A DNA stretch of 64,000 bases from an uncultured Flavobacteriaceae bacterium (GCA_943789465.1 CALSUF010000001.1:620001-684000), one strand, 5' to 3'; counted from the first letter of the stretch, positions 7,224 through 17,632 are shown. Notes: generated from the sequence alone by a model not told the origin. A program made the numbers and translations.

Positions 7224-9311
7224 ATGCAAAGTTTTAGAACTGAAATAGAAAATCCAGTTGTTGAAAAAGACATCATTGAATTAGCCAATAAGATTGAGCA
7301 ATTTAAAGAAGGGAAAATCGACGAAGAAAAATTCAGAAGTCTGCGTCTCGCTAGAGGGGTCTATGGACAGCGCCAACAAGGGGTGCAAATGATCCGGATT
7401 AAACTTCCTTACGGGAAAGTGTCTAGCCATCAATTGCGACGTATTTCAGAAGTGTCTGATGAATATTCTCGCGGTCGCCTGCATATTACCACCCGTCAAG
7501 ACATTCAAATTCATTATGTCGATTTGAACCGTACCCCCGAACTTTGGGCAGAATTGGAACGTGATAATGTCACGCTAAGAGAAGCTTGTGGAAATACGGT
7601 CAGAAATGTCACCGCTTCAGAAACAGCAGGTTTTGATATTGATGAACCTTTTGATGTATCTCCTTATGCCGATGCACTTTTTAAATTCTTTTTGAGAAAT
7701 CCGATTTGTCAAGAAATGGGACGGAAATTCAAAGTTTCTTTTTCGTCTTCAGATAAAGATACGGGCTTGTCTTACATTCATGACCTTGGTTTTATTGCTA
7801 AAATCCAAAATAACATTCGCGGGTTTAAAGTGATGCTTGGTGGTGGATTGGGGTCTCAGCCGCGTCATGCAGATGAACTTTATAGCTTTTTACCAACGGA
7901 TCAAATTATCCCGTTGATGGAAGGTGTTCTGCGTGTTTTTGACCGTCATGGCGAACGTAAAAGTCGTTCCAAAGCGCGCATGAAATTTCTTTTAAAATCA
8001 ATTGGTTTGGAAGCTTTCAGAGCACTTATTGAAACAGAACAAAACGCCATTGAACTCCAAAGTGTCCCCATAAATCATGAGGACTTTCCGATATCTAAAG
8101 CTGTAGAAATTGAGGCGCCGAAAGTTGAAATAAAAGACCAAAAAACTTATGAATTATGGAAATCAACCAACTTGATTCCACAAAAACAAGACGGTTTTAA
8201 AGCGATCGGGATTAAAGTTTTACTTGGAGATTTTTACACGGATAAAGCAAGAGCATTGGCAGATTTAGTAGAAACTTATGCAGCGGGCGAATTGCGTTTG
8301 ACCTTACGTCAAAATATAGTGATCCCTTTTGTGAGAGAAGATTTAATCCCTGTTGTTTACACCGAATTAGAGAAATTAGGATTTACGGAACTAGGGTATA
8401 ATAAAGCCGTTGACATCACAGCATGTCCTGGGACAGATACCTGTAACTTAGGAATTTCAAGCAGTACAGGAATTGCACGTGAACTTGAAACCGTTATTAA
8501 AACAGAATATCCTGAGTATTTAAACAACAAAGATTTAGTTATAAAAATTAGTGGATGTATGAATGCATGTGGACAGCACAATATGGCAAACATTGGTTTC
8601 CAAGGGATGTCCATAAAAACCAAAGATAGCCGCGTCGCTCCAGCACTTCAAGTGTTACTAGGGGGTGGGAACTCAGGAAATGGGAGCGGTCGATTTGCAG
8701 ATAAAGTTATCAAAATCCCAAGCAAGCGAGGGCCACAAGCCTTGCGATTGATTCTGGATGATTATCAATTGAACTCGGATCAAAAATCATTTTATGATTA
8801 TTACACCATTCAAGGTGAAAAGTATTTTTATAACCTATTGAAGCCGCTATCCGATAGTACAAATTTGACAACCGAAGACTATATTGATTGGGGTTCAAAC
8901 CACTCCTATCAAAAAGCCATTGGAATTGGTGAATGTGCTGGAGTTGTCATCGATTTAATTTCCACACTCTTTTTAGAAAGTGAAGAAAAAATAACCAATG
9001 CACGTGCTGATTTTGAAGCAAAAGCCTACAACAACGCTATCTATTTTGCATACAGCTCTATGGTCAATTCTGCCAAAGCATTGTTGCTTTCAAAAGACCA
9101 CTCTACAAATACACAGGCATCAATTATCAATCAATTTGATGAGGTCTTTGTGTCTACAAATTTGATTTCTTTAGGCACAACGTTTGCCGAGCTTATATAT
9201 CAAATCAATAAAAACGAACCCTCAGAATCATTTGCTAAAAACTATATTAATACAGCTAACGAATTTTTAACTACCGTAAAAGAATTTAGAAAAGATGATC
9301 TGGACACTTAA
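7224..9311 (+). CDS. ferredoxin-type sulfite reductase with C-terminal HEPN-like domain
   Basis: A siroheme-[4Fe-4S] sulfite/nitrite reductase of 695 residues. It reduces sulfite to sulfide with six electrons. Seen: the ferredoxin-like half domain with GQRQQGVQMIRIKLPYG near residue 50, RGRLHITTRQDIQ near 90, a second half domain from about 330, and cluster ligands C401/C407 (ACPGTDTC) and C445/C449 (GCMNAC). Classical sulfite reductases end near residue 560. Here about 130 helical residues follow, with YNNAIYFAYSSMVNSAKALL resembling HEPN domains but without the RxxxxH nuclease motif. Siroheme genes and a ferredoxin-NADP reductase follow, so it is supplied with cofactor and probably electrons. 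Confidence 0.9.
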   Translation: MQSFRTEIENPVVEKDIIELANKIEQFKEGKIDEEKFRSLRLARGVYGQRQQGVQMIRIKLPYGKVSSHQLRRISEVSDEYSRGRLHITTRQDIQIHYVDLNRTPELWAELERDNVTLREACGNTVRNVTASETAGFDIDEPFDVSPYADALFKFFLRNPICQEMGRKFKVSFSSSDKDTGLSYIHDLGFIAKIQNNIRGFKVMLGGGLGSQPRHADELYSFLPTDQIIPLMEGVLRVFDRHGERKSRSKARMKFLLKSIGLEAFRALIETEQNAIELQSVPINHEDFPISKAVEIEAPKVEIKDQKTYELWKSTNLIPQKQDGFKAIGIKVLLGDFYTDKARALADLVETYAAGELRLTLRQNIVIPFVREDLIPVVYTELEKLGFTELGYNKAVDITACPGTDTCNLGISSSTGIARELETVIKTEYPEYLNNKDLVIKISGCMNACGQHNMANIGFQGMSIKTKDSRVAPALQVLLGGGNSGNGSGRFADKVIKIPSKRGPQALRLILDDYQLNSDQKSFYDYYTIQGEKYFYNLLKPLSDSTNLTTEDYIDWGSNHSYQKAIGIGECAGVVIDLISTLFLESEEKITNARADFEAKAYNNAIYFAYSSMVNSAKALLLSKDHSTNTQASIINQFDEVFVSTNLISLGTTFAELIYQINKNEPSESFAKNYINTANEFLTTVKEFRKDDLDT

Positions 9312-10098
9312 TTCTATCCAACGGGTGTCTCGACACCCAAAATTGACGGTTGTAGGCGCAGGACCTGGCGACCCAGAACTGATCACTTTAAAAGCCATTA
9401 AAGCCATCAGTACCGCGAATGTTATTTTATATGACGCACTCGTAAACAGCGAACTTTTAAAATATGCGTCGTCTCTATCTGAGAAAATTTTTGTGGGTAA
9501 ACGCCGGGGTTGCTACTCCTATCAACAAGAACAAATCAACGATCTAATTGTTGCAAAAGCACAGCGTCACGGGCATGTTGTAAGGCTCAAAGGAGGGGAT
9601 TCTTTTGTGTTTGGACGCGGTTCTGAAGAAATTGAATTTGCACAACAAAACAACTTACAAACGGAAGTGGTTCCAGGGATATCCTCTGCCTTGGCAGTGC
9701 CCGCAGGTCAAGGAATTCCTTTAACAAGGCGTCATGTATCCGAAAGTTTTTGGGTCATCACAGGCACGACCAAAATGCACCAACTGTCATCTGATATATT
9801 GATAGCTGCTCAATCAACAGCAACCATTGTCATATTAATGGGGATGGGTAAATTAAACGAAATAGTCAATGTCTTTTCCAAAGCAGGAAAAGAACACACG
9901 CCCGTTGCCATCATTCAGAATGGAACAACAGATCATGAAAAATCAGGCTTTGGAACGGTTCAAACGATCGAGGCTGTTGTGTCAGAAAAACAACTAAGTT
10001 CTCCAGCTATCATTGTGATTGGAGATGTCGTTTCCAACAGGATTCAATTGGACTCCATTTCAAAAGAAGTACAAATCGATTCTTTAATACACCACTAA
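9295..10098 (+). CDS. cobA: uroporphyrinogen-III C-methyltransferase
   Basis: SUMT methylates uroporphyrinogen III twice with SAM to give precorrin-2, the first step toward siroheme. Seen in 267 residues: VGAGPGDPELITLKA near residue 20, ILYDALV, LKGGDSFVFGRGSEE near residue 100 and VVPGISSALAVPAGQGIPLT. It overlaps the sulfite reductase gene by 17 bases and shares one base with the next gene, so the three are translationally linked. Its product serves the sulfite reductase. Confidence 0.93.
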   Translation: MIWTLNSIQRVSRHPKLTVVGAGPGDPELITLKAIKAISTANVILYDALVNSELLKYASSLSEKIFVGKRRGCYSYQQEQINDLIVAKAQRHGHVVRLKGGDSFVFGRGSEEIEFAQQNNLQTEVVPGISSALAVPAGQGIPLTRRHVSESFWVITGTTKMHQLSSDILIAAQSTATIVILMGMGKLNEIVNVFSKAGKEHTPVAIIQNGTTDHEKSGFGTVQTIEAVVSEKQLSSPAIIVIGDVVSNRIQLDSISKEVQIDSLIHH

Positions 10099-10688
10099 TG
10101 GAAACTAGAAACAACTTGTACCCAATTTTTCTAAAAGCAAAGGCACTTCATACCCTTATTATAGGAGGTGGAAATGTGGCAGAAGAGAAATTACACTTCT
10201 TATTAAAATCGAGCCCAGATGCAAAAGTGACGATTGTATCTCCAATGTTTAGAGAAGGCACATTGGCTTTAGCTAAATCTTTTGATGTTGAGTTAATTCA
10301 CGACACCTACAACGATTCCTATTTAAAAGGCAAGCACTTGGTGATTGCAACTACAGACGTTCCGGACGTAAATGTTGCCGTTTATAACGATTGCAAAGCC
10401 CGTCATATTCTAGTCAATGTTGCCGACAACCCGCCTTATTGTGATTTTTATATGGGAGGCATTGTCACCAAAGGCCATGTTAAAATAGCCATTTCAACCA
10501 ACGGTCAATCGCCCACCACAGCCAAACGATTGCGTCAATTTTTTGAAGACGTCATCCCTGAAAATGTGGATGATTTGGTTCAAAATTTGAACGAATTTAG
10601 AAAAACAATCAAAGGAGATTTTGAGCAGAAAGTTCAAACACTTAACGAATTTACAAAAGGATTAATTAGTAAAAAAAATAGAGAATGA
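10098..10688 (+). CDS. precorrin-2 dehydrogenase / sirohydrochlorin ferrochelatase
   Basis: A Met8p/CysG-N type protein, 196 residues. It oxidises precorrin-2 with NAD+ and inserts iron, completing siroheme. Seen: the N-terminal NAD fold with IIGGGNVAEEKLHFLL near residue 20, ATTDVPDVN, VNVADNPPYCDFYMGG and STNGQSPTTAKRLR. Here the CysG functions are split over two genes (this and the SUMT upstream) instead of being fused. It overlaps the next gene by four bases. Confidence 0.92.
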   Translation: METRNNLYPIFLKAKALHTLIIGGGNVAEEKLHFLLKSSPDAKVTIVSPMFREGTLALAKSFDVELIHDTYNDSYLKGKHLVIATTDVPDVNVAVYNDCKARHILVNVADNPPYCDFYMGGIVTKGHVKIAISTNGQSPTTAKRLRQFFEDVIPENVDDLVQNLNEFRKTIKGDFEQKVQTLNEFTKGLISKKNRE

Positions 10689-11734
10689 TTCAAACAGATA
10701 TTTTAATAATAGGCGCTGGACCCACGGGACTTTTTACCGTTTTTGAAGCTGGACTACTAAAAATGAGATGTCATATTATAGATGCACTTCCACAAGCAGG
10801 TGGGCAGTGTTCAGAACTGTACCCCAAAAAACCCATTTATGATATTCCAGGATTTCCTGAAATATTAGCAGGCGATTTGACCGAAAATTTAATTGAACAA
10901 GGCAAACAATTTGAGCCAGGTTTTACACTTGGAGAGCGTGCAGACACCATTGAAAAACTTGAAGATGGTAGTTTTATTGTCACCACCAACAAAGGCACCA
11001 AACACGCTGCCCCAATTATCGCAATAGCAGGCGGTTTAGGTTCGTTTGAACCTCGAAAACCAGATCTTGAAAATCTTGATTTTTATGAAAATAAAGGTCT
11101 TAATTATTTCATTAAAGACCCAGAAGTGTACCGCGATAAGCGTGTTGTCATTTCTGGAGGTGGCGATTCTGCCTTAGATTGGAGTATCTTTTTAACAGAC
11201 GTTGCCAAAGAGGTCACCTTGATACACCGCCGTAATGAATTTAGAGGCGCTTTGGACTCTTTAGAAAAAGTACAAGACTTGACGGCTTCAGGGAAAATTA
11301 ATCTCATCACCCCTGCGGTGGTTACCAAAGTTGGTGGAGAAGATAAGGTCGAATATGTGGTTGTTACCAAAAATGGCGAAGACACCCAAATTGAAACCGA
11401 TTGTTTTATTCCATTATTTGGACTGTCTCCAAAACTAGGTCCAATAGGAAACTGGGGTCTTGAAATTGAAAAAAATGCTATTAAAGTAGATACGTTTGAT
11501 TATCAAACAAACATCCCAGGCATTTTTGCAATTGGAGATGTCAATACCTATCCAGGAAAATTAAAACTCATTCTTTGTGGATTTCATGAAGCAACGCTCA
11601 TGTGTCAAGCCGCCTATAAAATACTCAACCCAGGCAAAAGATTTGTTTTAAAATACACCACAGTAAGTGGAATTGATGGATTTGATGGCAGTCGGAAAGA
11701 AGCCCCAAAAGCGGTAGTAAAAGCATTAGCATAA
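10685..11734 (+). CDS. ferredoxin-NADP+ reductase (thioredoxin-reductase-like type)
   Basis: A two-dinucleotide-binding flavoprotein, 349 residues. Seen: FAD motif IIGAGPTGLFTVFEA at the N-terminus, AGGQCSELYP, the NADP motif ISGGGDSALDW near residue 157 and FAIGDVNTYPGK near the C-terminus. The redox CxxC of thioredoxin reductases is missing, which assigns it to the ferredoxin-NADP reductases of this fold. Placed directly after siroheme synthesis (four-base overlap), it probably feeds reduced ferredoxin to the sulfite reductase. Confidence 0.88.
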   Translation: MIQTDILIIGAGPTGLFTVFEAGLLKMRCHIIDALPQAGGQCSELYPKKPIYDIPGFPEILAGDLTENLIEQGKQFEPGFTLGERADTIEKLEDGSFIVTTNKGTKHAAPIIAIAGGLGSFEPRKPDLENLDFYENKGLNYFIKDPEVYRDKRVVISGGGDSALDWSIFLTDVAKEVTLIHRRNEFRGALDSLEKVQDLTASGKINLITPAVVTKVGGEDKVEYVVVTKNGEDTQIETDCFIPLFGLSPKLGPIGNWGLEIEKNAIKVDTFDYQTNIPGIFAIGDVNTYPGKLKLILCGFHEATLMCQAAYKILNPGKRFVLKYTTVSGIDGFDGSRKEAPKAVVKALA

Positions 11735-11758
11735 ATATTTATAAAAACTCCATTTAGG

Positions 11759-12760
11759 ATGTCAAACATTTATAACGAATTACAAAAACGAATCTTGATT
11801 TTAGATGGTGCTATGGGGACCATGCTTCAAGACTATGATTTTTCGGAAGAAGATTATAGAGGGGAACGTTTTAAAGATTATCCCACCTCTCTAAAAGGAA
11901 ATAATGATTTATTGAGTTTGACACAACCTGATGCTATTGCCGAAATTCATCGTAAATATTTTGATGCTGGTGCCGATATTGTGGAAACAAATACGTTCTC
12001 AGGTACTTCCATTGCCATGGCAGATTATGACATGGAGAATTTGGTATATGAATTAAATTATGAATCTGCTAAAATAGCCAAACGCGTCGCAGATCAATTC
12101 ACAATATCCGAACCCCACAAACCACGGTTTGTAGCGGGGAGTATAGGCCCAACAAATAAAACAGCGAGTCTTTCGCCGGATGTCAACCGTCCTGAATACC
12201 GTGCCATTACGTTTGATGAATTACGTATTTCGTATAAACTTCAAGTCGAGGCACTCATCGATGGGGGTGTCGATTTACTGTTGGTCGAAACGATATTTGA
12301 TACCTTAAATGCCAAGGCCGCTTTGTTTGCGATTGAAGAAGTAAAAGAAGAACGGGCTATTGACATTCCAATTATGGTTTCGGGAACCATTACAGATGCT
12401 TCGGGACGTACGCTTTCTGGGCAAACCGTTGAAGCATTTTTGGCTTCAATATCCCATATTCCGCTTCTGAGTGTTGGGTTTAATTGTGCTTTGGGAGCTG
12501 ATCAACTCCGACCGTATTTACAACGGCTTTCCAACGAAACGACTTTTCATACCTCCGCACATCCCAATGCAGGATTGCCAAATGCTTTTGGCGAATATGA
12601 AGAAACGCCGGAAGAAATGACCGCCTTTATTGAAACCTATTTTAAAGATAATCTGATCAATGTCATTGGCGGTTGTTGTGGCACCAATCCAGCGCATATC
12701 AAGTCGATTTTTGAAGCCTCTCAAAACTATGAACCACGCCAACTCAAACACCAACAGTAA
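11759..12760 (+). CDS. metH: methionine synthase, homocysteine-binding module (separate polypeptide)
   Basis: This 333-residue protein corresponds to the N-terminal homocysteine S-methyltransferase module of cobalamin-dependent MetH. Seen: [11 protein letters not shown] at the start, [21 protein letters not shown], the zinc ligands as NCALGADQL near residue 240 and [11 protein letters not shown] near 302. The remaining MetH modules begin in the next gene, whose ATG overlaps this stop codon (TAATG). Two-polypeptide MetH is common in Flavobacteriia; together the parts equal one full MetH of about 1225 residues. Confidence 0.92.
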   Translation: MSNIYNELQKRILILDGAMGTMLQDYDFSEEDYRGERFKDYPTSLKGNNDLLSLTQPDAIAEIHRKYFDAGADIVETNTFSGTSIAMADYDMENLVYELNYESAKIAKRVADQFTISEPHKPRFVAGSIGPTNKTASLSPDVNRPEYRAITFDELRISYKLQVEALIDGGVDLLLVETIFDTLNAKAALFAIEEVKEERAIDIPIMVSGTITDASGRTLSGQTVEAFLASISHIPLLSVGFNCALGADQLRPYLQRLSNETTFHTSAHPNAGLPNAFGEYEETPEEMTAFIETYFKDNLINVIGGCCGTNPAHIKSIFEASQNYEPRQLKHQQ

Positions 12761-15439
12761 TGGAGAGTGACTGTCAAAAATACCTGACCCTTTCTGGACT
12801 AGAACCCTTGGTGGTGACTCCAGAATCCAATTTTGTAAACGTTGGTGAACGTACCAATGTGACAGGATCAAGGAAATTTTTGAGGTTAATCAAAGAAGAA
12901 AAATACGAAGAAGCCTTGTCTGTTGCTAGAGATCAAGTAGATGGAGGGGCACAGATTATCGACGTCAATATGGACGAAGGCATGTTAGATGGCGTTCATG
13001 CAATGACTACCTTTTTGAATCTCATTGCTTCTGAACCTGATATTTCCAGAGTGCCCATTATGATTGACAGTTCTAAATGGGACATCATTGAAGCAGGTCT
13101 ACAGGTCGTACAAGGAAAATGTGTGGTCAATTCCATTAGTCTTAAGGAAGGCGAACAAGAATTTATCCGTCAAGCCAAATTAGTCAAACGCTATGGGGCA
13201 GCGGTGATTGTGATGGCTTTTGATGAAACTGGACAGGCCGACACCTACCAACGCCGAATAGACATCTGTAAACGCTCTTATGATATTTTAGTGGAGGTTG
13301 TAAAATTTGCACCTCAAGACATTATTTTTGACCCCAATATATTCCCCGTAGCTACTGGGATGGACGAACACCGAAAAAATGCCTTAGACTTTTTTCAAGC
13401 TACCAAATGGATTCGTACCAACTTGCCTTATGCCAATGTTTCTGGCGGGGTGAGTAATGTCTCATTTTCATTTCGAGGCAATAACATTGTCCGAGAAGCC
13501 ATCAACTCAGCATTTCTATTTCATGCAATTAATAACGGTATGAACATAGGGATTGTCAATCCGACCATGTTAGAGATTTATGATGAAATTCCTAAAGATT
13601 TATTGGAGTGTGTAGAAGATGTTTTGTTTGATCGAAAAGACGATGCCACCGAACGTCTTTTGGACTTGGCAGAAACCTTAAAAGGGCAAAAAAATGATGT
13701 TGAAGTCGCTGTTTTAGAATGGCGAAATAAATCGTTGCAAGAACGCATCACTCATGGATTGGTCAAAGGAATTGATGCTTTTATTGTGGAAGATGTCGAA
13801 GAAGCACGCCTATTAGCCCAAAAACCGATTGAGGTGATTGAAGGTCATCTAATGATTGGGATGAATGTGGTGGGCGATTTATTTGGAAGTGGTAAAATGT
13901 TTTTACCACAAGTGGTCAAATCCGCTCGTGTGATGAAGCGTGCCGTAGCATATTTACAACCCTTTATAGAAGCCGAAAAAGATGGAAAGGTCGAGTATGC
14001 AGGTAAGATTTTAATGGCTACTGTAAAAGGCGATGTACATGATATTGGAAAAAATATTGTCAGTGTTGTTCTCGGTTGTAACAACTATGAGATTGTTGAT
14101 TTAGGGGTAATGGTGCCTCCTGAAAAAATCATTGAAACCGCCATCAAAGAACAAGTTGATATTATTGGGCTCAGTGGGCTCATTACGCCGTCCTTAGATG
14201 AGATGGTTTATGTATCCAAAGAAATGGAAAAAACCGATCTCACCATCCCTCTAATGATTGGAGGCGCTACAACTTCCAAAGCCCATGCGGCGGTAAAGAT
14301 TGCTCCGCATTATAGCAACACAGTCATTCATGTCAACGATGCCTCCAGAGCTGTGACCGTGGTGGGGGATTTACTCAAAAAAGACAACCAACAACACCTT
14401 AGTGATTTGAGAGCGTCGTATGATAAATTTAGAGAACAGTTTTTAAGCAGAACCAAACAAAAAGAATACATTTCTATTGTGGAAGCCCGTTCCAAAAAAT
14501 ATAAAATTCAATGGAATCAAACGAGCATTGTGAAACCCAAAACATTAGGGATTCAAGTCATTCAAGATTTTGACATTACAAAACTCGAGGAATTCATCGA
14601 TTGGAGTCCCTTTTTTAGAAGTTGGGACCTTCATGGAAAATACCCAAATATTTTAGAAGATGAAATCGTAGGAACACAAGCTACCGAATTATTCAAAGAT
14701 GCGCAAGAACTGTTACAACGCATTTTTTCAGAGAAATTGTTAGGGGCCAAAGCTATTTTTGGTTTGTTTCCAGCGAATACTGTCAAGGACGATGATATTG
14801 AAATTTACGACGAAAACGGCAACACGCAACAGACCTTTTTAACCCTTCGACAACAACTCAAAAAACGAGCGGAAGTTCCCAACATCGCACTGTCTGATTT
14901 TATTGCTCCGAAGTCTACTGGGCAAACCGATTATATGGGTTGTTTTTGTGTGAGTACAGGATTTGGAACGAAAGCACTTGCCGACGCTTATGAAGCAGAT
15001 CATGATGATTATAATTCTATTATGATCAAAGCATTGGCAGACCGATTGGCAGAGGCTTTTGCAGAGTATTTACACAAAGAAGTGCGGGTGAATCACTGGG
15101 GGTATGCTGCCGATGAAAACTTATCAAATACCGATTTAATCAAAGAAACGTTACAAAGGCATCCGTCCCGCGCCTGGTTACCCTGCTTGCCCAGACCATT
15201 TGGAAAAACAAACGATTTGGAAACTTTTAGAAGTCAAAGAGCAGATAGGAGTGGAGTTGACCGATAGCTTGGCCATGTGGCCCGCCGCCAGTGTGAGTGG
15301 GTATTATTTTGGAAACCCTGAAGCCAAATATTTTGGATTGGGGAAAATTACCGAAGATCAATTGATTGATTATTCCAAACGAAGAAACATAAGTATAGAA
15401 GACGCGCGAAAATGGTTAAACCCAAATTTAGCAAACTAA
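12760..15439 (+). pseudogene. metH: methionine synthase, folate/B12/activation modules, frameshifted near 15152
   Basis: It carries the pterin-binding module (residues about 1-300, with [11 protein letters not shown]), the cobalamin module with DVHDIG near residue 425 and [16 protein letters not shown], and the SAM-binding activation module. The frame runs normally to [11 protein letters not shown], then changes and ends in a nonsense tail at 15267. Reading from 15152 in the +1 frame gives [16 protein letters not shown] and on to a natural end (...RWLNPNLAN-like) at 15439. One extra T at 15151-15152 (ACGTTAC instead of ACGTAC) explains it exactly and would restore about 892 residues. It may be a sequencing error or a real mutation that removes the reactivation domain's end. 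metF follows after 10 bases. Confidence 0.9.
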
Positions 15440-15449
15440 AGAGTACACT

Positions 15450-16403
15450 ATGAAAGTTACAGAACACTTAAAAAATGCCAACGGAAAGACCTTGTTTTCT
15501 TTTGAAATTATTCCACCAAAAAAAGGAAAAAATATTCAGGAGTTGTATGACAATATTGATCCCTTGATAGAATTTAACCCTCCATTTATTGATGTTACCA
15601 CGTCTAGGGAGGAGTATATTTATATTGAGAAAAAAGGCTTGTTTGATCGAAAAATCACTCGAATGCGTCCAGGGACATTGGGGATTTGTGCGGCCATCAA
15701 ACACAAATACGAAGTCGATACCATTCCGCACGTGCTTTGTGGCGGGTTCACCAAAGAAGAAACAGAGTACTTATTGGTAGATTGTCATTATTTAGGCATC
15801 AATAATGTGATGGCGCTTCGTGGCGATGCTATGCCCCATCAAAAATATTTTGAACCCACTAAAGGGGGACACAATTATGCAACAGATTTGGTACAACAAA
15901 TACATAAATTAAACAAAGGACAGTATTTACACGATGTTGTAGAGGTTGACAACAAGCCTGACTTTTGCATTGGCGTTGCCGGCTATCCTGAAAAACATAT
16001 TGAATCTCCGTCCTTACATTCGGATTTGTTGCGGTTAAAAGAGAAAGTAGATGCCGGTGCCGATTATGTGGTCACTCAAATGTTTTTTGATAATCAACGC
16101 TATTTTAAATTTGTAAACAAAGCAAGAGAAATGGGTATAACAATTCCGATTATTCCAGGCATCAAACCTTTGGCCATTCAAAAGCATTTACAATTGTTAC
16201 CTCAAGTTTTTAAAATAGACCTGCCAGAGGCACTTATCAAAGAAGTCAATACATGTAGTTCAAATGCTCAAATAAGACAAGTGGGGGTTGAATGGGCCAT
16301 ACAGCAATCCAAAGAATTGCTGGACTTTGGCGTGCCGGTATTGCATTATTATTCGATGGGAAAAAGTGATAATATCAAAGCCATTGCTTCCCAATTGTTT
16401 TAA
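15450..16403 (+). CDS. metF: methylenetetrahydrofolate reductase
   Basis: A flavoprotein TIM barrel, 317 residues. It makes 5-methyltetrahydrofolate, the methyl donor of MetH. Seen: FSFEIIPPKKGKN near residue 17 with the catalytic glutamate, VTTSREEY, LRGDAMP near residue 125, the GVAGYPEKH segment and TQMFFDN near 210. It is the last gene of the block, and a strong terminator follows. The placement next to metH supplies both steps of the methyl transfer. Confidence 0.95.
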   Translation: MKVTEHLKNANGKTLFSFEIIPPKKGKNIQELYDNIDPLIEFNPPFIDVTTSREEYIYIEKKGLFDRKITRMRPGTLGICAAIKHKYEVDTIPHVLCGGFTKEETEYLLVDCHYLGINNVMALRGDAMPHQKYFEPTKGGHNYATDLVQQIHKLNKGQYLHDVVEVDNKPDFCIGVAGYPEKHIESPSLHSDLLRLKEKVDAGADYVVTQMFFDNQRYFKFVNKAREMGITIPIIPGIKPLAIQKHLQLLPQVFKIDLPEALIKEVNTCSSNAQIRQVGVEWAIQQSKELLDFGVPVLHYYSMGKSDNIKAIASQLF

Positions 16404-16485
16404 GTGACTCGATTTGTCAGTTCGAGTGTTTTTTGTTTGCAAAAAATGTATCGAGAACAGATCAATTAGCCCACACTACAAAACA

Positions 16486-16522
16486 AAAAAAATCCTGTGA
16501 AATTGACTTCACAGGATTTTTT
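16486..16522. terminator. bidirectional intrinsic terminator between metF and a convergent gene
   Basis: Arms AATCCTGTGAA (16491-16501) and TTCACAGGATT (16508-16518) pair perfectly around a six-base loop. An A run precedes and a T run follows, so it can stop transcription from both sides. It ends the sulfur/methionine block on the plus strand and the secreted-protein gene on the minus strand. Confidence 0.93.
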
Positions 16523-16543
16523 AATAGTGTATTAAAGAAGTAC

Positions 16544-17386
16544 TTATTCTTTGACGATTTTCATTGTCTTACTATTGTTTGAGTTATCTTTAAGTTGAGC
16601 AAAATAAACACCCTTATTCAAATCAGAGATATCAAATGAATTGTTGTTAAGTTGAGATGCATTAAGTTTCATAACCTTCTGTCCAAGTTGGTTGAAAATT
16701 GAAATTTCTTTGATATTACTAATGTCAGTACCTGCGATATTAATTAACCCGTTTGTTGGATTTGGATAAAGTTCTACGTCTGATGTATTAAAACCTTCAA
16801 CAGAAAGGCTAGAGGTAACAGCTACGGACATATTATCTATCACAAACCGATACATATTTGTGCAATCCCAGTGTCTAACAAACATTCTTACGGTTAGGTT
16901 AGAAAAATCTGTCACGGCGTCGACGTTCTCAATTGTAATAGAAACGGTTTTTGGAGAACTTGCACTTGCAGCACTCGTTAATGTTTCAGTATGAAAAGTA
17001 TAAGGTTGACCATCTATATCTTCTATTGACTCATACAGTCCAATAGAAAATTTTTCTCCAGCCCAATCGGAATCTGATGCATACACATCAAGAGATATAG
17101 TAACACTTGCTGTATTGGCAGGAATAGTCATTTCAGGACTAAGAATCCAATTGTCAGGTGTTAATGGTCCAACAGTATTGTTATATGATTCTGAGAAAAA
17201 CCCTACATCAAGTGGGTCAGTCTCAGTGGCGGCTGTATTAATGGCTCCGAAGCCATAAGTATCCCCGTCACTATCAACAGTTATATAGTCCGCTGTTGCA
17301 TAATCTTCACAATCTGTAGACCATAATGTGTCTTGTGAATAGCTGAAAAACCCTGCAAGTAGGGCTAATAAAGTAATTTTTTTCAT
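16544..17386 (-). CDS. secreted protein with type IX secretion (Por) sorting domain
   Basis: A 280-residue exported protein. A signal peptide (MKKITLLALLAGFFSYSQ) is followed by a beta-rich domain of about 160 residues resembling the cleaved-adhesin / choice-of-anchor J fold (NWILSPEMTIP, VRMFVRHWDC, DNMSV). The C-terminal 75 residues are a type A sorting tail with VELYPNPTNGLINI, IFNQLGQKV, DISDLNKGVYF and a final KIVKE. Such tails direct proteins through the type IX system, whose core gldKLMN lies elsewhere in this window. The substrate or ligand is unknown. Confidence 0.9.
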   Translation of the reverse strand: MKKITLLALLAGFFSYSQDTLWSTDCEDYATADYITVDSDGDTYGFGAINTAATETDPLDVGFFSESYNNTVGPLTPDNWILSPEMTIPANTASVTISLDVYASDSDWAGEKFSIGLYESIEDIDGQPYTFHTETLTSAASASSPKTVSITIENVDAVTDFSNLTVRMFVRHWDCTNMYRFVIDNMSVAVTSSLSVEGFNTSDVELYPNPTNGLINIAGTDISNIKEISIFNQLGQKVMKLNASQLNNNSFDISDLNKGVYFAQLKDNSNNSKTMKIVKE

Positions 17387-17632
17387 AGTATTTTGTTTAT
17401 TGATTAATATGTAAAATTAAACAAAAATTACTTATAATACAAATAGGGTTTTTACTAATAAACTCATTTTGAGAATTTTATTAAATAAATAATATTTTTT
17501 TTAGGTTAAATTAGTTTTCATTAAACAATTCTAAAGAATCATTATTTAGAACATAGCAGATTTAATTATTTAACGTATTTCTAAGAAACAATAGGTTTTA
17601 TATGTTTAATTTTGGATTTCAATACGGACTGT

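Noticed and set aside
12518-12871. Minus-strand open frame of 117 codons
   Set aside because: It lies fully opposite the two metH genes, which have strong family motifs; it has none and is a shadow.
15140-15165. Programmed ribosomal frameshift in metH
   Set aside because: No slippery heptamer, no downstream pseudoknot visible, and metH is not known to use one; a single-base indel is simpler.
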